This document shows positions 1 through 7,163 of a DNA stretch of 26,087 nt, piece after piece. This DNA comes from Gemmatimonadota bacterium (lineage in GTDB: Bacteria > Gemmatimonadota > Gemmatimonadetes > Gemmatimonadales > GWC2-71-9). The number at the start of each line of letters is the position of its first letter. Within the stretch, counting starts at the first letter, position 1. The position numbers and the translations under genes are program-made. Where the stretch lies: NCBI GenBank assembly GCA_003220975.1, contig QHTX01000161.1, positions 2,329 to 28,415 of the forward strand. The letters run 5' to 3'. The notes beneath the pieces are model-generated. The model had not been told where the DNA came from. It saw nothing but the letters and a program-made list of their open reading frames with translations, and did not search any database.

Positions 1-2
1 TC

Positions 3-797
3 GACATCATCGAGCCGGACGCGGGATCGGTGCGGCTGTTCGGCGAGCCCAGCGGCGGCCGGACGCACACCGCCCGGATCGGCTACCTGCCCGAGGAGCG
101 CGGGCTGTACCGCAAGATGCGCGTGCTCGACGTGCTCGTGTTCCTCGCCGAGGTGAAGGGCGTCGAGCGCCGCGCGGCCCGGGCCAAGGCGACCGCGTGG
201 CTCGAGCGGCTGGGCCTCGCTGCCTGGCGGCTGCGCCGTATCGACGAGCTGTCGAAGGGGATGCAGCAGAAGGTGCAGTTCATCTCGACGATCCTGCACG
301 AGCCGGAGCTGGTGATCCTGGACGAGCCGTTCGCCGGGCTCGATCCCGTCAACACCCAGGTCGTGAAGGACGCGGTGCTCGAGCTCACGCGCCACGGCGT
401 CACGATCCTCTTCTCGACCCACATCATGGAGCAAGCCGAAAAGCTGTGCGACGAGCTGTGCATCATCGCGCGGGGGCGCAAGCTCGTGGAAGGCGCGTTG
501 AGCGACATCAAGCGGACACGAAGCGGACACCACCTCATCATCGGGTTCGATGGGAGCGCCGGGGCCGCCGCGCAGGTGTTCGCCGACCGGGGACTGGTCA
601 ACAAGGTCGACGACTACGGCCAGTATGCCGAACTGGAGCTCGCGGCGGGGGCGGACCCGCAGCAGATCCTCCAGCGGCTGGTCGCCTCGGGCGCCCGGCT
701 GTCCCGGTTCGAGCTCCAGGAGCCGTCACTCAACAAGATCTTCATCGACCTGGTCGGGCCGGACGCGGCGCGGGCGGAGGCACGGCCGGATGCATAA
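3..797 (+). CDS. ABC transporter ATP-binding protein, 5' end missing
   Basis: ATPase subunit of an ABC-2 type exporter that would power the permease encoded next. The reading frame is open to the first bases of the window, so the true start, and with it the Walker A loop, lies upstream. About 264 residues are visible. Counted from the window edge, the ABC signature LSKGMQQK is near residues 83-90, Walker B LVILDEP near 103-109 with catalytic Glu 108, and the H-loop His near 140 (FSTHIMEQ). The last 100 residues resemble the C-terminal extension (DUF4162-like) of NatA/YhaQ-type ATPases. The stop overlaps the permease ATG by 8 nt, indicating translational coupling. The family is confident. The substrate is unknown: relatives export sodium, drugs or lipids. 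Confidence 0.93.
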   Translation, partial: DIIEPDAGSVRLFGEPSGGRTHTARIGYLPEERGLYRKMRVLDVLVFLAEVKGVERRAARAKATAWLERLGLAAWRLRRIDELSKGMQQKVQFISTILHEPELVILDEPFAGLDPVNTQVVKDAVLELTRHGVTILFSTHIMEQAEKLCDELCIIARGRKLVEGALSDIKRTRSGHHLIIGFDGSAGAAAQVFADRGLVNKVDDYGQYAELELAAGADPQQILQRLVASGARLSRFELQEPSLNKIFIDLVGPDAARAEARPDA

Positions 798-2046
798 GGT
801 CTGGGCGGTGGTACGGCGCGAGTTCGTGGAGCGGATTCGCAGCAAGTGGTTCTGGGTGATGGCGCTGCTGGGCCCGGTGTTCTTCGGCGTCGTGTTCCTG
901 CTCCCCGCCCTGCTCGCCGGCCGGGCCGGCATCAAGCGCATCGTCGTCGTGGACGGCACCACCGGTCCGGTCGGGGCCCGCATCACGGAGCTGCTCGATC
1001 AGAGCGAGGTGTTCCACGCGGTGCGCGTTCCGGCGACGGCCCACGTCGTCGATTCTCTCACGACGGCTGTGGGGGCGAAGCGCCTCGACGGCTTCCTGCT
1101 GTTGACGGACGCCGCCGTCGACTCGGGGACCGCGGAGTACCGCGGCTCCAACGTGTCCGCCTTTGGCGCCATCGCGGCGCTCGAGCGCACCATCGGCGAG
1201 GTCGTCGACGCGGTGCGGCTGGAGCACGCGGGCGTGGATCCGCAGGTGGTGGCGCGGGCGCGGATCCGAGTGCACCTCGTGACGCAGAAGATCGCGGGCG
1301 GCAGGACCACCGGGGAGAGCGCCGCGCAGTCATTCTCGCTCGCCTACTTCATGGCCATCATCCTCTACACGGCCATCCTGATCTACGGGATCAACGTGAT
1401 GAGCTCCGTGCTCGAGGAGAAGACGACCCGCATCGTGGAAGTGCTGGTTTCTTCGCTGCGTCCCTTTCAGCTGATGCTGGGCAAAGTGCTCGGGGTCGGG
1501 GCGGTCTCGATCTTCCAGTTCCTGATCTGGGGTGTGTCCGTGCGGTTGCTCCTCGCCCAGCGCGGCCGCTTCATCAGCACCGGCGACCTGAACGAGGCCC
1601 GGCAGGTCTTCGACCTGCCGCATGTCAGCACTGCAACCGCGGCGCTCTTCATCACCTACTTCGTCGGCGGATTCCTGCTGTACTCCGCCATGTTCGCCGC
1701 CGTGGGCGCCATGTCCTCGACCGAGCAGGAGGCGCGGCAAGCGCAGCAGCCGGTGACTTGGCTGCTCGTCCTGTCGTTCGTCAGCATGTTCGCCATGCTG
1801 AATGATCCCGGCTCGCCCTTCGCGGTGACCCTGTCCCTCATCCCGTTCAGCGCGCCGATTGCGATGCCGGTGCGGTGGGCGGCCGGCACCCTGCCGACGT
1901 CCGAAGTCGCACTGTCGCTCGTCGTGCTCGCGCTGGCGATCGTCGGTGTCACGTGGGTGGCGGCGAGGATCTATCGAGTGGGCATGCTGATGACGGGGAA
2001 GCGACCGAGTGTGAGGGAGCTCGTGCGCTGGGTCAGAACTTCCTAG
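790..2046 (+). CDS. ABC-2 family permease (NatB/YhaP-like)
   Basis: Membrane subunit of the exporter paired with the upstream ATPase, 418 residues. I chose the ATG inside the ATPase stop region, giving MHKVWAVVRREFVERIRSKW, the usual cytoplasmic start of this family; a longer reading frame upstream is shadow sequence. One membrane helix at about 19-42 is followed by a large extracytoplasmic domain (about 45-180), then about five or six helices in the second half. The motif EEKTTRIVEVLVSS at about 207-220, after the second helix, is characteristic of NatB-type ABC-2 permeases. The C-terminus (GKRPSVRELVRWVR) is also normal, so the repeat that begins at the stop codon has not truncated the gene. 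Substrate unknown. Confidence 0.92.
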   Translation: MHKVWAVVRREFVERIRSKWFWVMALLGPVFFGVVFLLPALLAGRAGIKRIVVVDGTTGPVGARITELLDQSEVFHAVRVPATAHVVDSLTTAVGAKRLDGFLLLTDAAVDSGTAEYRGSNVSAFGAIAALERTIGEVVDAVRLEHAGVDPQVVARARIRVHLVTQKIAGGRTTGESAAQSFSLAYFMAIILYTAILIYGINVMSSVLEEKTTRIVEVLVSSLRPFQLMLGKVLGVGAVSIFQFLIWGVSVRLLLAQRGRFISTGDLNEARQVFDLPHVSTATAALFITYFVGGFLLYSAMFAAVGAMSSTEQEARQAQQPVTWLLVLSFVSMFAMLNDPGSPFAVTLSLIPFSAPIAMPVRWAAGTLPTSEVALSLVVLALAIVGVTWVAARIYRVGMLMTGKRPSVRELVRWVRTS

Positions 2047-2088
2047 GACTGGCAAAGGCTAGACGCACAGACGCACCGCGGTGAACAG
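2045..2088 (+). repeat. Left arm of 44-nt inverted repeat
   Basis: Pairs with 2545-2588. The best-conserved part reads GCTAGACGCACAGACGC in both copies after reverse complementing. It contains a tandem 8-mer, AGACGCAC twice, at 2061-2076. The five mismatches lie outside this core. Confidence 0.9.
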
Positions 2089-2102
2089 GGACTGCGAGTA
2101 GA

Positions 2103-2139
2103 TGGGGTACGGCACGCAAGAGAATGGTGCCGTACCCCA
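2103..2139 (+). repeat. Perfect 13-bp stem-loop upstream of the four-helix gene
   Basis: TGGGGTACGGCAC at 2103-2115 pairs without mismatch with 2127-2139 across an 11-nt loop. It lies between the left arm and the start codon, inside the cassette. No T-run follows, so it is a poor intrinsic terminator. It could be a structured 5' leader, a protein-binding site or part of the mobile unit. Confidence 0.85.
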
Positions 2140-2166
2140 CGTTCCTTCCGCTCATGTTCCAGTACG

Positions 2167-2544
2167 ATGCCTATGCACCACACGCTGAAGGCCTGGCAGC
2201 ACGCGCAGCGGCTTGCCGTCGAGTGCGCCAAGGCCGCCAACAAGTTCCCCGACTTCGAGCAGGGCGCGCTCGCCGACCAGTTACGACGGGCCTGTTACAG
2301 CATTCCCTTGAACATCGCGGAGGGCACGACCCGAAAAGGCACGCGCGACTACCGGAAATTCCTGGACACCGCGTGGGGGTCGCTGGCGGAGGTTCAGTCG
2401 GCGCTCGCCATCGCGCGGGATGTGGGCTATCTGCAGCCGGTTGAGTTCGGGCGACTCGAGGCACTCGCCACCGAAACCAGCAAGACGCTGTTCGGCCTGC
2501 TCCGGAAGATCAGCCAGGCGTCCGACCGTCCCAAACTCCGTTGA
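2167..2544 (+). CDS. Four-helix-bundle protein (S23/IVS family)
   Basis: A 125-residue protein, almost entirely helical. It has the family pattern: an N-terminal LKAWQHAQRLAVE helix, then QLRRACYSIPLNIAEGTTRK, then a DYRKFLDTAWGSLAEVQS helix and a final long helix. This family was first known from intervening sequences in 23S rRNA genes (for example Leptospira) and includes Avd, the accessory protein of diversity-generating retroelements. The biochemical role of stand-alone copies is unknown; nucleic-acid binding is likely by analogy with Avd. No reverse transcriptase or template repeat is seen nearby, so this is not a complete DGR. An ATG two codons into the frame (2173) is an equally possible start. 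The gene sits between inverted repeats. Confidence 0.88.
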   Translation: MPMHHTLKAWQHAQRLAVECAKAANKFPDFEQGALADQLRRACYSIPLNIAEGTTRKGTRDYRKFLDTAWGSLAEVQSALAIARDVGYLQPVEFGRLEALATETSKTLFGLLRKISQASDRPKLR

Positions 2545-2588
2545 CTGTTCCCCGCCGCGCGTCTGTGCGTCTAGCTTTTGCCCGTCCT
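2545..2588 (-). repeat. Right arm of 44-nt inverted repeat
   Basis: Inverted copy of 2045-2088, beginning at the base after the stop codon of the four-helix gene and ending 19 nt before mnmG. Confidence 0.9.
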
Positions 2589-2607
2589 GCCGAACTAGGT
2601 TTTCTCC

Positions 2608-4476
2608 ATGCCAGTTGACTACGACGTGATCATCGTCGGCGCCGGCCACGCCGGCTCCGAGGCCGCGGTCATGTCTGCTCGCCTCGGCGCGCGCACGCTG
2701 CTCCTCACCTCCAACCTCGACACCATCGGCCACATGAGCTGTAATCCCGCCATCGGCGGGATCGCCAAGGGTACCGTGGTGCGTGAGGTCGACGTGCTGG
2801 GCGGCATCATGGGCCGCGCCACCGATCGCGCCACCATCCAGTTCCGCATGCTCAATCGCTCCAAGGGCCCCGCCGTCTGGGCGCCCCGCGCGCAATGCGA
2901 TCGCACGCTGTACCGCCGCGCCGTGCGGCACCTGTTGGAGGGCTTCGCAAGCCTCCAGCTGGCGCAGGGGATGGTGAGCCGGCTGCTGCTCGAGGGCTCG
3001 CGCGCCCAGGGCGTCGAGACCACCGACGGCCGCCGCTACACGGCGCTCGCCGTCGTCATCACCGCGGGCACCTTCCTGCGTGGGCGGATCCACGTCGGGA
3101 CCGACACGCAGATTCCGGCCGGTCGCGCCGGTGATCAGCCGGCCGTTGCTATTGCGCAACACATTGAGGCACTTGGACTTACGGTTTCGCGCTTCAAGAC
3201 CGGTACGCCGCCGCGCGTCGACGGGCGGACCGTCGATTGGTCCAAGGTCGCACGCCAGGACGGCGACAGTACGGACTACCGCTTCTCGTTCTACGAGCGC
3301 ACCGACCTGCCGCGCCAGGTGCCGTGCTGGATCACCTGGGCGGGCGAGGCCGTGAAGGACATCATCCGCCGCCACCTCCACGAGTCGGCGCTGTACGGCG
3401 GCGCGATCAGCGGCCGCGGGCCGCGCTACTGTCCCTCGGTCGAGGACAAGGTGGTCAAGTTCCCCGACGCGGCGCGCCACCAGGTGTTTCTCGAGCCCGA
3501 GGGGCTCGACACGCACGAGCTGTACGTGAACGGGCTCTCCACTTCCCTGCCCGTCCGAGTGCAGCTCGAATTTCTGCGCGCCGTGCCCGGCCTCGAGCGC
3601 GCGGCGATGACTCGCCCGGGGTACGCCATCGAGTACGACTTCTATCCGCCGACGCAGCTCACGCCGTGGCTTGAGACGAAGCCGGTCGACCATCTGTTCT
3701 TCGCTGGTCAGATCAACGGGACTACCGGCTACGAGGAGGCGGCGGCGCAGGGAGTGGTGGCGGGGATCAACGCGGTACGTCGTATCCGCGGCTCCGAGCC
3801 GGTCATCCTCGGCCGGGACGACGCGTACGTCGGGGTGCTGGTAGACGACCTGGTGACGCGCGGGGTGGACGAGCCGTATCGCCTGTTCACTTCGCGCTCG
3901 GAGTTCCGGCTGCTGCTGCGACAAGACAATGCGCTCCGTCGGCTCTTGCCACTCGCCGAGCGGCTCGGTCTGCTCTCGCCGGCGGAGCTGCGAGCGGCGG
4001 AGCAGCGCTTGCGCGGGGAGGAGGAGATCCTGGCCCAGGCCCGCGCCACGACGATCAGCCCGGCCGCCGCCGGGCCGGTGCTCGCCGCGACGGGCTCGGG
4101 CCTCGCGGAGCCCGAGCGAGTGGCTAGCGTGGCGCGCCGCCCCGGGGTGTCGTTGCGGGCGCTGCTCGAGGCGGCGGGCGTGCCGGTCACCGGCCGGGAC
4201 GAGGCTCTCGCGAGCGCGGAGATCGAGCTCAAGTATGACGGCTATCTCGCGCGCGAGCGCGAGGCAGCGGCGCGGCTTGCGGAGCTCGCCGCATTCGCGC
4301 TGCCGGCCGAATTGCCCTACTCAGAGCTCAGGAGCCTCGCGACCGAAGCGCGCCAGAAGCTCGAACGGGTGCGACCGACGTCACTGGCTCAAGCGGCGCG
4401 CATTCCCGGCGTGTCGCCCAGCGATCTGCACAACCTGGTGATCGAGACAGCGCGCTGGCGGCGGCGCGTCGCGTAA
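2608..4476 (+). CDS. mnmG: tRNA uridine-5-carboxymethylaminomethyl modification enzyme MnmG
   Basis: FAD-dependent enzyme which, with MnmE (not in this window), installs the carboxymethylaminomethyl group on wobble U34 of tRNAs. At 622 residues it is the normal family length. The FAD-binding VGAGHAGSEAA is at 10-20, CNPAIGGIAKG follows near 49-59, and the family signatures GPRYCPSVEDKVVKF, INGTTGYEEAAAQG and the C-terminal PGVSPSDLHNLVIE are all present. The ATG gives the standard YDVIIVGAGHAG start; no good Shine-Dalgarno is visible. The gene is followed by parS sites and parA. The usual partner rsmG (gidB) is not between them. Confidence 0.97.
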   Translation: MPVDYDVIIVGAGHAGSEAAVMSARLGARTLLLTSNLDTIGHMSCNPAIGGIAKGTVVREVDVLGGIMGRATDRATIQFRMLNRSKGPAVWAPRAQCDRTLYRRAVRHLLEGFASLQLAQGMVSRLLLEGSRAQGVETTDGRRYTALAVVITAGTFLRGRIHVGTDTQIPAGRAGDQPAVAIAQHIEALGLTVSRFKTGTPPRVDGRTVDWSKVARQDGDSTDYRFSFYERTDLPRQVPCWITWAGEAVKDIIRRHLHESALYGGAISGRGPRYCPSVEDKVVKFPDAARHQVFLEPEGLDTHELYVNGLSTSLPVRVQLEFLRAVPGLERAAMTRPGYAIEYDFYPPTQLTPWLETKPVDHLFFAGQINGTTGYEEAAAQGVVAGINAVRRIRGSEPVILGRDDAYVGVLVDDLVTRGVDEPYRLFTSRSEFRLLLRQDNALRRLLPLAERLGLLSPAELRAAEQRLRGEEEILAQARATTISPAAAGPVLAATGSGLAEPERVASVARRPGVSLRALLEAAGVPVTGRDEALASAEIELKYDGYLAREREAAARLAELAAFALPAELPYSELRSLATEARQKLERVRPTSLAQAARIPGVSPSDLHNLVIETARWRRRVA

Positions 4477-4514
4477 GGCGCGCCAGTCCAGGAACAACTT
4501 CCCCAGGCAAGCTG

Positions 4515-4530
4515 TGTTTCACGTGAAACT
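4515..4530. promoter_or_regulatory. parS: parS site 1 (ParB-binding centromere)
   Basis: TGTTTCACGTGAAACT contains the perfect 14-bp palindrome GTTTCACGTGAAAC at 4516-4529, matching the widely conserved parS consensus at all but the last base. ParB loads here and spreads or slides to form the partition complex. Confidence 0.95.
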
Positions 4531-4539
4531 TCGGCTCGT

Positions 4540-4555
4540 CGTTTCACGTGAAACT
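4540..4555. promoter_or_regulatory. parS: parS site 2 (ParB-binding centromere)
   Basis: CGTTTCACGTGAAACT carries the same perfect 14-bp palindrome at 4541-4554. The two centres are 25 bp apart. Both lie 90-130 bp upstream of parA, so ParB loading may also affect parA expression. Confidence 0.94.
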
Positions 4556-4588
4556 CGCTCTTTACCGCCGGTGTACCAGTACGTATAT

Positions 4589-4618
4589 TTGCCCCTCGTA
4601 GCGCACCAGCAATATAAG
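4589..4618 (+). promoter_or_regulatory. Possible sigma70-type promoter for parAB
   Basis: TTGCCC at 4589-4594 and TATAAG at 4613-4618 are 18 nt apart in an AT-rich patch that contrasts with the surrounding sequence. A second -10-like TATACA at 4626-4631 lies closer to the parA ATG at 4644. Either could be used; this is pattern matching only. Confidence 0.4.
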
Positions 4619-4643
4619 CTATTGGTATACAATAACTTGTAAG

Positions 4644-5483
4644 ATGCCCCGCGTAATCGCTATTGCCAACCAGAAGGGCGGTGTCGGTAAGACGACGACA
4701 GCCGTCAATCTCGCCGCGTCGCTCGCCACCGCGGAGCGGAAGACGTTGCTCGTCGACGCCGATCCGCAGGCGAACTCGACCAGCGGCGTCGGCATCGAGC
4801 GCGATCGCATCCGCTACTCCCTGTACGACGCCCTGCTCGACGGCCGCGCGCTCGCGGACACCCGCTTCGCGCACGTGCATTTCCCGCATCTCGACGTCGT
4901 CCCCGCGACTCAGGACCTGGTCGGCGCCGAAGTGGAGCTCGTCAACCGGCAGGCGCGCGAGACGATGATGCGGCGCGCGCTGCGCGACGTGCGCGACCAG
5001 TACCAGTACATCGTCATCGACTGTCCGCCGTCGCTCGGCCTCTTGACCCTCAACATGCTCACCGCCGCCGACAGCGTCCTCATCCCGATCCAGTGCGAGT
5101 ACTACGCCCTCGAGGGCCTCTCGCAGCTCTTGAACACCGTGAAACTGGTGCAGCGGAACTTCAATCCCGCGCTCGCGATCGACGGCGTGCTGCTGACGAT
5201 GTACGACGCGCGGCTCAACCTGTCGAAGCAGGTCGCCGACGAGGCGAAGGAATATTTCGGGTCGCAGATGTTCAGCATCACGATCCCGCGCAACGTGCGG
5301 CTCGCCGAGGCGCCGAGCTTCGGAAAGCCGATCCTCTTGTACGATGTGCAGTCGGTGGGCGCGAAGAGCTACCTCGCGGTGGCCCAGGAGTTGATCCGCC
5401 GCGTCGAGCGCGGCGCCGTGGCGCCGCTCTCCCCCTCCCCTGCCCCACCCGCCGCTGAACCCCTCCCGGAGGTGCCCGCATGA
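4644..5483 (+). CDS. parA: Chromosome partitioning ATPase ParA (Soj)
   Basis: MinD/ParA-family ATPase that moves ParB-parS complexes and so separates replicated origins. It has 279 residues. The deviant Walker A KGGVGKTTT is at 11-19, Walker A' DADPQANST near 39-47 and Walker B IDCPPSLG near 129-136. There is no long N-terminal DNA-binding extension, as expected for chromosomal ParA. The start is the first ATG in frame and directly precedes the Walker motif. Its stop overlaps the parB ATG (ATGA), so the pair is translationally coupled. The C-terminus has a proline-rich tail of about 20 residues that looks non-conserved. Confidence 0.96.
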   Translation: MPRVIAIANQKGGVGKTTTAVNLAASLATAERKTLLVDADPQANSTSGVGIERDRIRYSLYDALLDGRALADTRFAHVHFPHLDVVPATQDLVGAEVELVNRQARETMMRRALRDVRDQYQYIVIDCPPSLGLLTLNMLTAADSVLIPIQCEYYALEGLSQLLNTVKLVQRNFNPALAIDGVLLTMYDARLNLSKQVADEAKEYFGSQMFSITIPRNVRLAEAPSFGKPILLYDVQSVGAKSYLAVAQELIRRVERGAVAPLSPSPAPPAAEPLPEVPA

Positions 5484-6362
5484 CGGAAACCATCGCAGGT
5501 CGCCGTCGTCTTGGCCGAGGGCTCGAAGCCCTGCTGGGACCCACCCGCGAGGAGGCCGAGCGCGAGGGGAGCCTCGTCGAGCTGGCGATCGCCGACATCC
5601 GGCCCAATCCCTACCAGCCGCGCCGCGACGTCGACCCGGCGGCGCTCGAGGAGCTCACCGCGTCGATCCGCAAAGCGGGGCTGCTCCAGCCGGTCGTGGT
5701 GCGCCAGGCCCCAGGCAACAACGGCGGCTTCGAGCTGATCGCCGGCGAGCGGCGGCTGCGCGCCTGCCAGGCGCTCGGCTGGGAGAAGATCCCGGCCGTG
5801 AAGCGCGAGGTGGACGACCGCACCGTGCTCACGCTCGCGCTGGTCGAGAACCTGCAGCGCGACGATCTCTCGCCGGTGGACGAGGCGCGCGGCTACGAGC
5901 GGCTCATCGCGGAGTTCAACCTCACCCAACAGGACGTGGCCGACGCGGTGGGCCGCGATCGGTCCACCGTGGCGAACGCCCTGCGCCTCCTGAAGCTGCC
6001 GGCGGCGGTGCTCGCGCTGTTGCCTGTCGGTCGGCCACGCGCGCGCGCTGCTGGCGCTCGACGACGCGCGCGTGGCGACGGCCCTGGCGAAGGAGGCGGT
6101 GGACCTCGGGCTGTCGGTGCGCGACGTGGAGGATCGGGTGCGCGGCGGCCGCGCGCCCGTGCGGCGCCCGCGCTTGAAGAAGGGACTGGGACAGGCGCCC
6201 GAGGTGCGGCGGATCGAAGACGCCCTGCGCCGGCGGCTCGGCACCGACGTTCGCGTCACGCTGCGCGCCAAGGGCAAGGGGCAGATCCACGTCAACTTCT
6301 ATTCGAACGATGATCTCGCGCGGCTCCTAGAGCTGATCCTGGGCGCGCCGTTCGACGGATGA
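5480..6362 (+). CDS. parB: Chromosome partitioning protein ParB (Spo0J), frameshifted
   Basis: CTP-dependent clamp that binds the parS sites upstream. It has the GRGLEALLG start, the NPYQPRR and LQPVVVR region (41-75), the CTP-binding GERRLRACQALGWEKIP (89-105), ENLQRDDLSPVDEA (123-136), and the helix-turn-helix LTQQDVADAVGRDRSTV (148-164). The frame is then broken. Frame one is normal to the Leu codon at 6020-6022, and the rest (LSVGHARALLAL and onward, with the dimerisation domain) continues in the +1 frame from 6024 to 6362. Homologues have about four residues of the type RxGR here, so about 11 nt seem to be missing. If unrepaired, the product would be a 277-residue protein lacking the C-terminal dimerisation domain. 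Overlaps parA and the M23 gene by 4 nt each. Confidence 0.9.
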
Positions 6363-7162
6363 GGAAGAAGAAAAGCCGGGACCGGGCCGTTACGATCGTC
6401 GTCCACACCGACGGCGAGCTCGACTCGCGGGAGTATCGCGTGCCGGTGTGGGCGTTCGAGGCGGGGAAGTGGGGGGCGATCGTGATCGCGCTGCTCGTCG
6501 TCCTCTTCTTCGCCTTCGCTGGTCCGATCTCCCGCGCCGCCGCGCGGGTGCCGGGGCTCGAGCGCGAAGTCACACGCTTGGAGGACGAGAACGGCCGGGT
6601 GCAGCAGCTCGCGGCCGCCCTGAACCGGGCCGAAGCGAACTATCAGGAGCTGCGCCAGCTGCTCGGCGTCAAGGCGCCGCCGGAGAAGCTCGCCCCGACC
6701 GCGGACCTGCCGCGCGCCACGGCGGTGCGCGCGCGCGCGCCGGCCGGGCCGCTGCGGTCCGAAACGGGGCCGTCCGTGCCCGCGCACTGGCCGCTCGACG
6801 TCCCCGGCTTCGTCACCCGCGGCCAGGTGCGCCCCGGCGACCCCGCCGAGTCGCATCCCGGCATCGACATCGCGGTCCCCGTCGGCACACCGGTGCGCGC
6901 CGCCGGCGGCGGCGTGGTCGAGGCGGTGGGCACCGATTCGGCGTACGGCCTGTTCGTGCTCTTGCGGCACAGCGGCGGGTATGAGACGATGTACGGGCAT
7001 GCCTCCCGCCTGCTCGTGCAGGAAGGCGACGCGGTGCCGGCGAGACAGGTGATCGCCCTCTCGGGCAGCTCGGGACGATCCACGGCGCCGCACCTCCACT
7101 TCGAAATCCGTCGCGAGGGCAAGTCGCTTGATCCCCTCACCGTCGTGAAACAGGAGAATTGA
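6359..7162 (+). CDS. Membrane-anchored LytM/M23 metallopeptidase
   Basis: Predicted peptidoglycan endopeptidase held at the inner membrane, 267 residues. A basic cytoplasmic start (MRKKKSRDRA) and about 25 more cytoplasmic residues precede one membrane helix at 38-57. A coiled coil at about 64-102 and a proline/alanine-rich linker lead to the M23 domain at about 160-260. All zinc ligands are present: His166 and Asp170 (HPGID), His245 and His247 (HLHFE), plus His214 in MYGHAS, so the domain is probably active and not a degenerate LytM factor. The ATG overlaps the parB stop (ATGA), and the bactofilin gene begins 1 nt after its stop. M23 peptidases paired with bactofilins shape cells in other bacteria, for example CcmA with Csd proteins in Helicobacter. 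Confidence 0.94.
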   Translation: MRKKKSRDRAVTIVVHTDGELDSREYRVPVWAFEAGKWGAIVIALLVVLFFAFAGPISRAAARVPGLEREVTRLEDENGRVQQLAAALNRAEANYQELRQLLGVKAPPEKLAPTADLPRATAVRARAPAGPLRSETGPSVPAHWPLDVPGFVTRGQVRPGDPAESHPGIDIAVPVGTPVRAAGGGVVEAVGTDSAYGLFVLLRHSGGYETMYGHASRLLVQEGDAVPARQVIALSGSSGRSTAPHLHFEIRREGKSLDPLTVVKQEN

Positions 7163-7163
7163 C

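Larger units (their letters stand above)
2045..2588. mobile_element. Inverted-repeat-bounded four-helix-bundle cassette
   Basis: A 544-bp unit consisting of a left arm, a stem-loop, one small gene and a right arm. Arms 2045-2088 and 2545-2588 are inverted copies matching at 39 of 44 positions. The left arm begins inside the permease stop codon and the right arm starts directly after the stop of the four-helix gene, so the unit fits exactly between two ordinary genes. Transcribed RNA could fold with the gene in a giant loop, the geometry known for rRNA intervening sequences that encode the same protein family. There is no transposase and no convincing target duplication. That it is mobile is inference. 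Confidence 0.55.

Noticed and set aside
2045..2588. Complete diversity-generating retroelement around the Avd-like protein
   Set aside because: No reverse transcriptase and no template/variable repeat pair is visible in the window.
2036..2596. GAACT at 2036-2040 and 2592-2596 as a target-site duplication of the cassette
   Set aside because: Only 5 bp, and at unequal distances (4 and 3 nt) from the arms; too weak to claim.
2281..3924. Long minus-strand open frame opposite mnmG (547 residues)
   Set aside because: High-GC shadow of mnmG: composition is His/Arg/Asp-rich, has no domain pattern, and the plus strand holds a full-length core gene.
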